From Tritrichomonas foetus (Eukaryota; Parabasalia; Tritrichomonadida; Tritrichomonadidae): a stretch of 31,353 nucleotides of DNA. A program made the translations under genes and the position numbers. Shown one piece after another: positions 8,818-17,800 of the stretch; the first letter of the stretch is position 1; every line of letters starts with the position of its first letter. Where the stretch lies: assembly GCA_001839685.1 (NCBI GenBank), contig MLAK01000653.1:53705-85057 (forward strand), in the 5' to 3' direction. A model generated the notes under the pieces. It worked only from the letters and a program-made list of their open reading frames with translations, ran no database searches and was not told the origin of the DNA.

Positions 8818-8819
<2 letters not shown>
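8640..8819 (-). pseudogene. Partial copy of the coiled-coil protein family (copy 3)
   Basis: On the minus strand, after the A43 tract, one frame reads IFLYWHALHKIKRIAQEERD then SLNDHAIIQLLLKDLDKSDF before stopping. The end of this is a weak match to the VLSIDDFLSNLKKRGYD region of copy 1, and the DNA word ATAAAGAGGATT is shared with copy 1 at the same distance from the A-tract. It is a decayed fragment. Relatedness is supported mainly by the shared layout (A-tract on one side, dispersed repeat on the other). Confidence 0.35.

Positions 8820-8862
<43 letters not shown>
8820..8862 (+). repeat. A43 homopolymer tract
   Basis: Forty-three consecutive A residues, the longest tract in the window. 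It is followed by AAAGGT/AAAAGTGCC words, as the A37 tract is. The open frames across it, poly-Lys on plus and poly-Phe on minus, are artefacts of the tract. Confidence 0.95.
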
Positions 8863-8863
<1 letters not shown>

Positions 8864-9379
8864 AATGACAATTCAAAGGTGAAAATAGACAAAAGTGCCC
8901 AACGTCAAGGGAAAATAAGAAAGGCGAAACAACCTAAGTGTAGAGCTCAGGTAAATGTTTATGAGGAACAAAAGTTTCACAGGTAAGGTTAATAGTAAAG
9001 GTCAAAAACCAAAAGTGCTCACCCCGAAAGGTAAAATGTTCAGGACCCTATAATTAGAACTCAATAATAAATTTAAGTTAGATTGCTCTAATAAACTTGA
9101 TCCAACTGGTTCACAGAATCAGTAAAGTTTTAAAAATAAGCCTCTTTTAATTTGACTAACCGAACGGGAGGACACGGAGCGCGTGTGAGTGAGAGTGAGT
9201 TTTTCTGCATGTTTCCATAAAACCACCTCACCTTCACTTTTATGATGATTCCCTATAAAATGGTTTAGAGCATTCAACATTTTTCTTTTATTTTAGTACT
9301 TTCTGATTATTTATTAATAAAGTACTCATCAATTTTGTTAATGATGGTAAAATATCATCAAATATATGACAATGCTATG
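8863..9379. other. Non-genic spacer with AAAGGT/AAAGTGC words
   Basis: The first 180 bases repeat words such as AAAGGT, AAAAGTGCCCA and AAAAGTGCTCA. A short GC-richer patch lies at about 9161-9205 (ACGGAGCGCGTGTGAGTGAG). I see no gene. Confidence 0.45.
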
Positions 9380-9905
9380 CAATAAATTTCATTAGCGACT
9401 CATGAAAATTTTTCGTTAATAGATTCGAATTAAGATATCGAACAATGGATAACTTTCTTTCTTTGACTATTATTTGGCACTTTCATGATCTTGAATTTAC
9501 TTGTTTAGTGGCGAATCATTTTCCCAATTTGCAATCATTCTGGAGAACAATTCAACTTCCTTCCCTTTACATGTTCCATTATATTTTCAAGCCATCCAAT
9601 AATTTTCCTGGAAAACTATCGAATAATTACTATTTACTCAGGTAATTGTATCAACAAATGCGCCAATAGCTTGAGAAGCGATGCGCCGATGTAACCATGA
9701 TGTATCAAAAGAAATACCAAGGAGTATGGAATTTTTCTTCTTACTCTTCCTAGGCTTTCAACAACAGCTTGAGCTAAAATTTCGGCGATCAATTCCTTCT
9801 GTTTTTGGCAAAAAGTCCTTTATGATATCGGAACAATTTTCAATGTACTCTAAAAACGAGTTCAGATTGTATCTCTCATCATAGAAAGGTTTCTTTTGAC
9901 AGAAG
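9380..9905 (-). pseudogene. Mutator-like transposase, central part (inverted half)
   Basis: The minus strand reads YDERYNLNSFLEYIENCSDI, IKDF, then in a second frame LIAEILAQAVVESLGRVRRK, then back in the first frame NSILLGISFDTSWLHRRIAS, QAIGAFVDTIT, and onward KYNGTCKGKEVELFSRMIAN, WENDSPLNK, IQDHESAK. The pattern ISFDTSW...RIASQAIGAFVD...GT.KG.EVELF...HE.AK parallels the core of the Mutator-like transposase domain, where ISVDGTW...G is followed by a segment ending in D.D.K. Several stops and one frameshift show it is dead. The C-terminal part of a similar protein lies on the other strand at 10150-10771. The family call rests on motif order, not on a search. Confidence 0.5.
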
Positions 9906-10149
9906 GATTTTCATGTGACTGAAGATGGATTACAGGTCGAAATAGTAAAGCTGCATTTGAGGCGTTTTTAACCACCAACAACCAAATATTTGATTCCGAT
10001 ATTGCTATTATAGGAGTTGAATATTCAGGAACTTCTCAGAACACGGAGGTTTCAATATTTATGAAGTTAACAGAGAATGTCTGCGAATTGTTATTGATAA
10101 CTTATCTTTAAAGATCTTAAAATAAATTCGGCATTTGAATCCTTTTATT

Positions 10150-10771
10150 GACAGCTCATAGAATTTTTCGATCCAAATCATACATTTGGAGTCATCTAAA
10201 GGAAAATGATTGCATATTCTAAATTTTTTGGAGCAATATTAAAAGAGATTTAGACTCAATTAATCAATTATGCAAAATTTTTATTATATGATGAGATTAA
10301 AACAACAGAACATAACTATTCTGCTGGATTCAATCATTATTCGGCACTAAAAACATGACCAACAAAAATGTTGACACGCTGATATTGTTGTGAACTGGAA
10401 GTGTAACTGTTTTTCTTTAAGTGAAGAAGTAATTCAAGAACTGATAGATTTTTGTCGAGATATAGTGAAAAAAGTCTATCCAAAGCTCGCAACTCAAGCA
10501 TACGAGTCACTTCATTTGAGGAAAGCAAAAATCATTACTTCTAGAGGGTTTCAAACTAATATCATACAAGCAATACAAAAAAAATCAAATTGGGTGAAGT
10601 TAATATCTTTAAAAGTAATCAAATGAAACTCAAGAGGAGAAAAAGTAAGGAAAGACGTAAAGCCCGGAAATTTTTAAAAGACAATAATAAATATTTAAAT
10701 AAGAATAATAATAAAGGAGTTGACTTTAGAAAAAAAAAAAAAAAAAAAAACAATAATAATGCTAACTAACA
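10150..10771 (+). pseudogene. Mutator-like transposase, C-terminal part
   Basis: The plus strand reads QLIEFFDPNHTFGVI, MIAYSKFFGAILKEI, TQLINYAKFLLYDEIKTTEH, NYSAGFNHYSALKT, then a clean open stretch at 10390-10626: EEVIQELIDFCRDIVKKVYP, LATQAYESLHLRKAKIITSR, QTNIIQAIQKKSNW. After a frameshift at the ATGA around 10623 it continues MKLKRRKSKERRKARKFLKD into an A21 tract and stops near 10771. The LLYDE region, the ESLHLRKAKI segment and the basic tail are what is expected after the catalytic core of Mutator-like transposases. Many stops make it a pseudogene. The central part lies inverted at 9380-9905. Confidence 0.45.
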
Positions 10772-11565
10772 AAAAACTAATGATAATTAAATGAACAACA
10801 TATATCATATAAATATCAACTGATAAGACTAACCAATTTGGAATAAAAATAGAGTAAATAGCAATTCATTAGATACTACTGAGTGAATTTTTACGACTTT
10901 TTTGTAAATAGCGAAAAACATAGGTGTTAATAACAATTTACCCACTAGTATTTCTAGGGGAGCAGCAAGCGCTTTAGTATCACACTCCGTTTTTGTATTA
11001 TTTTTTTATCAAAATTTTGAATGAGCAGTGAATTTGTAAAGCACATTCACATTCTAAAGCATATTCTCATTTTAATCTGCTGTCAAGAAGAATACTGAAA
11101 TTAAAAATCCATGAAAGTATTTTTTCCCTCACCATTTTTATAAAACATTTTCATCAGGTAAATTAGAATATAATGAATGCCAAAAGCTCCGGTTTAAATA
11201 GAAGAGATGTGTCACAAAATCAAGATTTCTGAATATGAAATTCAAGAAATAATTATTTATATACCAGAAAATATTCTAATTGAAAAGAAAAGTTTCATTT
11301 ATTTTATTATTGCAGTTTTTTATCTATGATAATCTATTTTTCAATGAAATCACTCATGCACAAGTTACTAAATATATATTGAACACAATAAATCCGTCAT
11401 TGGCTCTAATTTTGGGTTCATTTTAGAAATTATTTGTGAATGACATTGTTTCGAAAAATGTTTTAAATGTAAAATATCTACATATCAATTTTTTAAGGAA
11501 AAATGGACGATGTACATTTATTATATTCGAATTTACTGGATTTATTGTGTTAAGAATAAGAAATA
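10772..11565. other. AT-rich spacer, nothing recognised
   Basis: AT-rich DNA with stops in all frames and no repeat or motif I can support. Confidence 0.5.
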
Positions 11566-12207
11566 ATGGGTAACGACTCAATTCTCACATCATTTTCATT
11601 GAATATTTTGTCAAATTGTTTCTTTGAGTATAAACGCCCTTCTCTTGCTGAACAAATGGATATTGGTTGGGTATTAAGTTGTTCAGGAGATCAAATGGAT
11701 GGATATACTCCTGAAGAGGTAATAGAGAATAATAAATTTGTCAAAATTGTTATTAGGAGAAAATTTGATACTTGCAAAGGAAAAATATAGATCATATATT
11801 ATTTCGAAGGTACCAAAATGTCCAGTGTTTTCTTCTCTAGAAAATGGGCAGAAACATGCAGTAATACCAAAATATTATTGCCCAAGACTTTTCATGGCCA
11901 GTTTCTCAATCAAGAATGTCAAGCCAATTTTATTCTCATTAAATTGATTGGATATAATTGTTCTGGACAGCGCTATTATTTTATTGACTTTCAAGAAGAT
12001 GGATTTTATATATACAATTATTCTAGTACCACATATCATGAATATAATAGTTTACAACATGAAATAATATGGAAGGAATGTTTTATGACTATTTTCCAAA
12101 TCAATTATAAGATAATTAGTAAACAATCATTTGTAATAATAAACATAATAATATTGGTTTTGACTGTTTCTGTAATTTTGCGGGAAATTGTTTATTTATT
12201 AAAATAA
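11566..12207 (+). pseudogene. Broken ORF with a C-terminal membrane helix, unrecognised
   Basis: Two open stretches in the same frame, 11566-11790 and 11818-12207, are separated by one TAG and eight codons. The first begins with an ATG and reads MGNDSILTSFSLNILSNCFF and further on EQMDIGWVLSCSGDQMDGYT. The second contains IKLIGYNCSGQRYYFIDFQE and ends with a hydrophobic helix, IINIIILVLTVSVILREIVY. A third stretch in another frame (11738-11947) also looks coding (KEKYRSYIISKVPKCPVFSS), which suggests frameshifts as well as the stop. I do not recognise a family. It may be the wreck of a membrane protein gene. Confidence 0.35.
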
Positions 12208-12420
12208 ATGAAGGGAAACCTTACAAGCTTTCATGATATTTATGAATTTAGATCCAATGCGCTTCATTTATAGATTGCGGAAAATACGATTAGGAATTTT
12301 TTTTTCGGGAAAATAAATTTTTCGAAGTAGTGAGTGCAATTTGAATTGCTGATAATCTTCTTTCATGTGATCCTAGTGATATATATAACTATTTTGAGCT
12401 TTTGATTTAGACAATATCCC
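12208..12420. other. Left flank of the pogo-like element
   Basis: AT-rich DNA without a gene, ending at the TA target duplication at 12421-12422. Confidence 0.5.
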
Positions 12421-12422
12421 TA

Positions 12423-12509
12423 CTACAGTATGGAATTTGAGTGTGCTACAGAATTTGAGTGTGTGAAAATTTTATCGTACGTTAAGGATAAAAAAATTAA
12501 AAAACATGG
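12423..12509 (+). repeat. Left terminal inverted repeat with internal partial duplication
   Basis: It matches the right arm, but the block CTACAGAATTTGAGTGTG follows the outermost 23 bases. That block repeats the terminus without its TATGG pentamer. Confidence 0.9.
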
Positions 12510-12665
12510 AAAAAAAGTCAATATGAAAGTATTTTGGAATGTTTCTATTATTCTTGATAGATGATTTAAGACTTTATTGGAAGATTAAAAAGAGGGTTAA
12601 AATAAAAATAAAAAACCTTAGTTTTGGTAATCATGAATTTTACTAATTATTCTCAGTTTTTTTGT

Positions 12666-14084
12666 TTATACTTCTTCATTCTGCTTTTCCAATAGAAAAT
12701 ATCTTTGGTTGACAAAACCCCATTTCGCTGATCTCCTTCTTTGGGAGATATTTTCAATTTGGATATTTTTTTGAAAAAGTTCCTTAAAATCAGATGAATT
12801 TCTGATTTTTTCTTCATTAATTTCAATTTTTTTGGAATTTGTGTGTTGAATGATAAAACCAGTCTTTTCAAAGGCCGATCGAATTGTTGTAGAACATGTT
12901 GCTAATTCAAAAGCGCGAAAAGTGCGCCAACACAAATCTACTTGCACATGAAGTGATGCTTTATGTGGTAAGCTTTTTAAATAATTTTTGAGTATTCCAA
13001 AAATCGAAACATCAAGAACTTGAAAAATATGGGAAGTGTGTGGTGGAAATGTTATAATATAAATATTATTTGGTGATAATTCTTCCATAACTCTATCGGA
13101 AATGTGAGATGAAAGATTATCCATTAGTAAAACAGCCTTTTCTTTTTTTATTTTTAGATTTTCTCTTTTGTTATTAACATAAGGGACAAGTATTTCTGAT
13201 ATATAATAATAAAAAATTTCTTCGTTCATATATGCTGATTTTACGTGTAAAGTTTTTAAATCATAATTTTCGCGAATACCGGTTTGATAAATATCATTGA
13301 TTTTCGGATGCGTGCTCAGATAAAGTGGCATTAAACGGTCACCTGATGCTGATATTCATGCTAAAAGTGATGTATGTCTAATACTTCGATTAATTTTGAA
13401 GTGAAGTGAGTGTTCTTGTTTCATTTTTGTTGAAATAACCACTTTTTTCTTTTTTCTCCACTCCCAATCACTAATCCCTACTTCATCAAGTTTTAACAAA
13501 AGCTCGGGATTTATATTTTTGACATAATGATGCAGTAATAGTATATATTCATTTAAATATTGTTGGGGAACATCAAACAGATTTGATTCTTGTGGTAAAG
13601 CTTCTGCCACACAAATTTTTTCACAATTTCGAGATAAAAAACTTTGTAACCATCCCTTTGTTAATGGTTTTCCGCATTTATCAGATGCAGTGAACAGTAT
13701 TTCTTTTTTGCTTAAAAATTCATCTTTTTCACTTTGCTCTATAATATGTTGGATCAGCCAATTTTCATCTTCTTTAGTTAATGAAAATTGACCGCCATTT
13801 TTTAATTTTCTTTTTTTTGCTTTTCGCAAGATGTTTGAGACTCTATTGGGTTTTAAATCAAAAATATATCCTAAATTTTTGTTATTTAAGGACATATTTT
13901 GAAATTCTAGCATAAATTCTTTCATAAAAATAATTTGGTCATTTCTGAACGATAACTCACAAAACTCTTTATTCCTCATGAGTGCTCTGATGTTGCGATC
14001 GTGAACATGGGTTTGTGCCAGCTTTCCCTCTAATATTTCCAGNGGAATAGCTGCCGCTTTGGTTGAGACGTCATGTTTTTCCAT
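12666..14084 (-). pseudogene. Pogo-like DDE transposase interrupted by one in-frame TGA
   Basis: The frame from the ATG at 14084 to the TAA at 12666 would encode 472 residues if codon 243 (TGA, 13356-13358) were read. Residues 100-155 form a CENP-B/Tc5-type helix-turn-helix (FSLTKEDENWLI ... KPLTKGWLQSFLSRN). The DDE_1 catalytic core shows the first Asp at residue 200 (LKLDEVGISDWEW), the second at 322 (LLMDNLSSH) and the third at 358 (PPHTSHIFQVLDVSIFG), 36 positions apart. It would bind the terminal repeats and cut and paste the element. The start codon lies inside the right terminal repeat. The codon with the undetermined base (14043) is CCN, so Pro in any case. The stop falls between the first and second catalytic Asp, so without read-through the product is inactive. 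Whether the TGA is real or a sequencing error cannot be decided here. Confidence 0.88.
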
Positions 14085-14149
14085 GTTTTTTTAATTTTTT
14101 ATCCTTAACGTACGATAAAATTTTCACACACTCAAATTCCATACTGTAG
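14081..14149 (-). repeat. Right terminal inverted repeat
   Basis: Sixty-nine bases that pair with the left arm. Its inner end, CCATG, contains the transposase start codon. Confidence 0.9.
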
Positions 14150-14179
14150 TATTATTATTAATATTGACTAGTGCGAGTT

Positions 14180-14760
14180 TCAAAAATATGCAGACGCCAA
14201 AAGTTCTAAAACAATTTAAGATCTCAAATGTCATCCCTAATAAACAATGGAAGATCCAGTTGATCAAGTTTCTAAGAGAACTACCTTTTTGGCACCAATT
14301 TTTGAGATAGAACTTTTATAAAACCTCTGTATGTGATTATTCGCAAAACTATAGAAACAGAATTATTTCATCATGGTATTAGCAATGAGATAGCTTTATT
14401 CTTTTATGAAAAAAAGACTTTATTAAAACTAAAGCTATTATTAAACGAGATGAATTAATATCTTTCAATGAAATCGATCATCGTATGCAGATTCACCAAT
14501 ATCAAGGATTAGCAATGTTGATCCTAGATGGATGCACTGTACACACCAATGACCACTTTTTGGACGAATGTTTATACAGGAAAATCTATTTAATTTATAT
14601 TTTCATATAACATTTCTAAAGTAATAACTGTAGATTTACATTCTATTTGGAGTGCTATTCCCTGGAAAAAAAAGTCAACAAATTCACCTTCATGGGTAAG
14701 GGCCCATATGTTCTTATTGACAACAAAGTCGAAAATATCCATAAGTGTCATCCCTAATAA
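14180..14760 (+). pseudogene. Remnant of a second DDE transposase
   Basis: Just outside the pogo-like element the plus strand reads, over several frames, TPKVLKQFKISNVIPNKQWK, LIKFLRELPFWHQF, SNEIALFFYEKK, KRDELISFNEIDHRMQIHQY, then GLAMLILDGCTVHTNDHFLD, and further on WSAIPWKKKVNKFTFMGKGP. The segment AMLILDGCTVHTNDHFLDEC fits the second catalytic Asp region of DDE transposases (h-h-h-D-(N/G)-x-x-x-H). Frameshifts and stops show decay. The motif does not match the intact neighbour closely, so this is a different family and not a piece of the same element. The exact superfamily is uncertain. Confidence 0.5.
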
Positions 14761-14761
14761 A
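14229..14761 (+). repeat. 16-bp perfect direct repeat
   Basis: TGTCATCCCTAATAAA occurs at 14229-14244 and 14746-14761. In both places a frame reads VIPNK (ISNVIPNKQ and ISVIPNKK), so the second copy may be the start of another transposase fragment. Confidence 0.75.
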
Positions 14762-14889
14762 AAGTAAGCAATTCTTCTTTGACGATTTTTTTTTCCAATG
14801 TATATATGGTCTATCTATCAAAGATTTTGTGAATTGATAGAATGTGAATTTTTTTGTATTGATTTTAATCGTACTTAACATTGAACAAG

Positions 14890-17800
14890 ATGGATGATTC
14901 TTCTTCGTCTGGAGAATTCCAGGAGCGTTCAAATCATAAAATCCGCAATATAATAGACAAAATAAATGCCATAGAAAACTTCGAAACCGCTAACAAAGAA
15001 TATTTTGCAAATCTTCGACAAGAAATCGTTCAATTGCCGAATTACTCGATTGAAATAGTGACAGCACAATCATCTATCGCATTGTCAAATGTTGTAACCA
15101 AGTGCATTCAAGAATTGATGAAGGCCGAACAAGATATTAAATCGAATATTGATTTTTCTTCAAAGCGATCAAAACTATCAAATTTACTTGAAAACATTTT
15201 TTCTTTGATGTTTCTTCTAAATTTCAATGTCAAAAACTGTGGAGAGAATTCAAAATCCATTTTACAAACTTTTTCAATGTTTTTGTCCAAATGTGAAATC
15301 AATTTCAAGACAACAATCATCAGACTCTTTAGCAACATGCTTGATGAAAAAGATCCACTATTTGAACAAAACAGACAACTATTCTTCCATTTCTTTCTTC
15401 CACCAATCTTTGAAAGCCTTTCTAAATTTTTACCTTTTACATCAAATTTTATCAACAACAATATAAATAGTAATATAAATAACAATTTCGTTGATAATAA
15501 TAATGAAGAAAATAATATTCATCATCTACATGTCAATAATCAGAGAAATAATTTTGAAAATGGTGAAAATTGGAAATTATTAAAAAAGTTGAATCTGTAT
15601 AAAATTTCATTTATTCTTGATGTCATCAGTACTTTTAATTTCATTAATTCAACAATTTATCATGAAAATCAAAAAATTTTAAATCAAATCAACAGCATTT
15701 TTTTCGAATTTCTTCATTTTCAAGTTGAAAATCCATCTAAAATAGAAGAAATCGCAAATGTCACATTAATTCAGTCAAAAATCATCAAAGTTTTTATCAA
15801 TTTCTATAAAATGAAGATTCCTGTACGAAATAATCCATTTGGCATGACAATTACCTATTTGATTGAAATTTTACAGCGTGTCAATCCTTCTTATTTTTAT
15901 CCAATTAGAGACATCATTTATAGTATGATTTTAATGATGAAAAATATTCCAGAAAACAAAGATAATTTTCGAAAACTTTTAGATAATTTGCCACTTTTTT
16001 GTAAATATAGTAACTATAACCAAAGTTTAATTGATCCTTATACGATTTTAATTCAATTAATGATTGAAAAATCTCAAAAATTAAATATAATTAATAACAA
16101 CGATAGATTGATACTTTTTAATCATATCATTAACTTGCTACATTATCAAAAAGTACCATCATTTCTTAGGCATAATGAATTCATGGTTTTACAGAATTAC
16201 ATTCCAATTAAAAGTATTATTTTGTATTTATATGCTTTTTCAATAGATGTCGATATTCTAAACTTTACTTTTAAAATATCTAAATATTTAAATAGAGAGT
16301 ATAATAATGATATTGATACATTACTGGTAACTTACAATAATGTGTATAATATAGGCAAATATTTTTTACAGATATTTAAATTATATAAGACGAATTTGAA
16401 TTCAATGTTTGAATATTATAAAATGAATACATCTTCTCTTTTGTATGAAATTACATCTCGTTATGATGTTTTTAACACCAATATAATCATGTCAACTTTA
16501 CTTGATTCCTTTCTTTTTGTGATTCAATTTCTTCGACTTTTTGATATTTTATCCACCATAACACCTCCCATAAGCCCTACCAATAATTTTGTAAATAATA
16601 ACTTCAACTTAAATTCAAATATTGTGAAGTTTTATGAAATGGAAAATAAAATGCTTCAAATTTCCAAAATAAGTGATAACAATGCACAAACTAATGAATT
16701 GATATCTGAATTAATTGAAGCTTTTTCAATGATTCCAATGAATTTTGCTGAACATATCTTTGATATTTATTTTGAAAATTATTTTTTAAATCAAAATTTT
16801 AAACTAAATAAATTAATTATTTCATCATTTTCACAAAAACCAACAACAATTATGCCTTTTCTTGATTCTTATTTTTCATTTATTATTCCAAAAATTCAAT
16901 ATAATAAAGATATAAATATGATTCTTTCTGAGACAATGAACACTTTTACTTTACTGAATGAAATACCACTTGATTTCAAAATTTCAACATTTTACCAACA
17001 AATTTTACAAAACAAAACTCAACTATTTTTAAATATAATGAAAGATGATTTTGTTCCATCAACAAAATTTGGTTCAATTGCACTCGAATTGATTTCAAAT
17101 GTAGCCAGATTTATTGATAAGCTTTTTGGAAATCTTTCACTAAATAGTATCATAAATGCTGTTTTTATTAAAGAAATATGTCAATCAATCCTTATCATTC
17201 CCATGCAGAGTAAAGTTAAAGTTGAATTCATTCAATTTTGTATTTCAATTTCTGAAGATTATTTAAAATTGCCCTATATTTTAGAAATCTTAATTGAATC
17301 ATTGAATAAAGAGCCAGATTCAGTCATACCTCTATTAAATCAAGCAACAAAATTAAATAAAAAAGCAGTTTATCAACATCAAATGTCGCTTACACTTTTT
17401 CAAACATCAGCTTCATTGTTAAATACATCATTAAGTAATTCAAATAAGAAAATTTTGTTAAAATTCTTGAAACATTCAACGTCTATTTCTATTGGGCAAT
17501 TAGAGAGAGTGCCACTTGATATTTTTAATCTTAAAAAGATATTTTTTAGGAACTCCAAATCTAAAGTTGAATTTCGATTTTCTTTAAATGATTTTATTTC
17601 AACACTTGAACAAACCATTAATGAATCCCCAAATAATCAAATATTATTTGATATTGTTGGATCAACAATTGAATCTTTACTACAATCGAATGATTTTTCT
17701 TTGGAAAATCGAAAAACCATTATTTATTTAATGAATTTTGTATTTAGTTTTTATGAAAAAGTTCCAATTGTTGTTAAAAAGTGCATTCTTCAAATTTTAA

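Larger units (their letters stand above)
12423..14149. mobile_element. 1727-bp pogo/Tc1-mariner-type transposon
   Basis: The element begins CTACAG at 12423 and ends CTGTAG at 14149, flanked on both sides by the dinucleotide TA (12421-12422 and 14150-14151). TA is the target duplication made by the Tc1/mariner/pogo superfamily. The left inverted repeat (12423-12509, 87 bases) and the right one (14081-14149, 69 bases) are nearly identical, apart from an 18-base extra block in the left arm. The only gene inside is a DDE transposase on the minus strand. Near-identical ends indicate recent insertion, although the transposase carries one stop codon. Confidence 0.92.

Noticed and set aside
8664..8986. 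Poly-Phe and poly-Lys proteins across the A43 tract
   Set aside because: The long homopolymer keeps all its frames open; the Phe or Lys runs are not evidence for a protein.
9445..9884. Plus-strand genes at 9445-9645 and 9681-9884
   Set aside because: The minus strand over the same DNA reads as a coherent transposase core with matching motif order, so the plus-strand frames are shadows.
10337..10528. Minus-strand 63-codon frame
   Set aside because: The plus strand here carries the better supported transposase C-terminal segment.
15108..15485. Minus-strand frames inside the TRRAP-like gene
   Set aside because: They lie antisense to a continuous 2990-codon frame and show only shadow composition.
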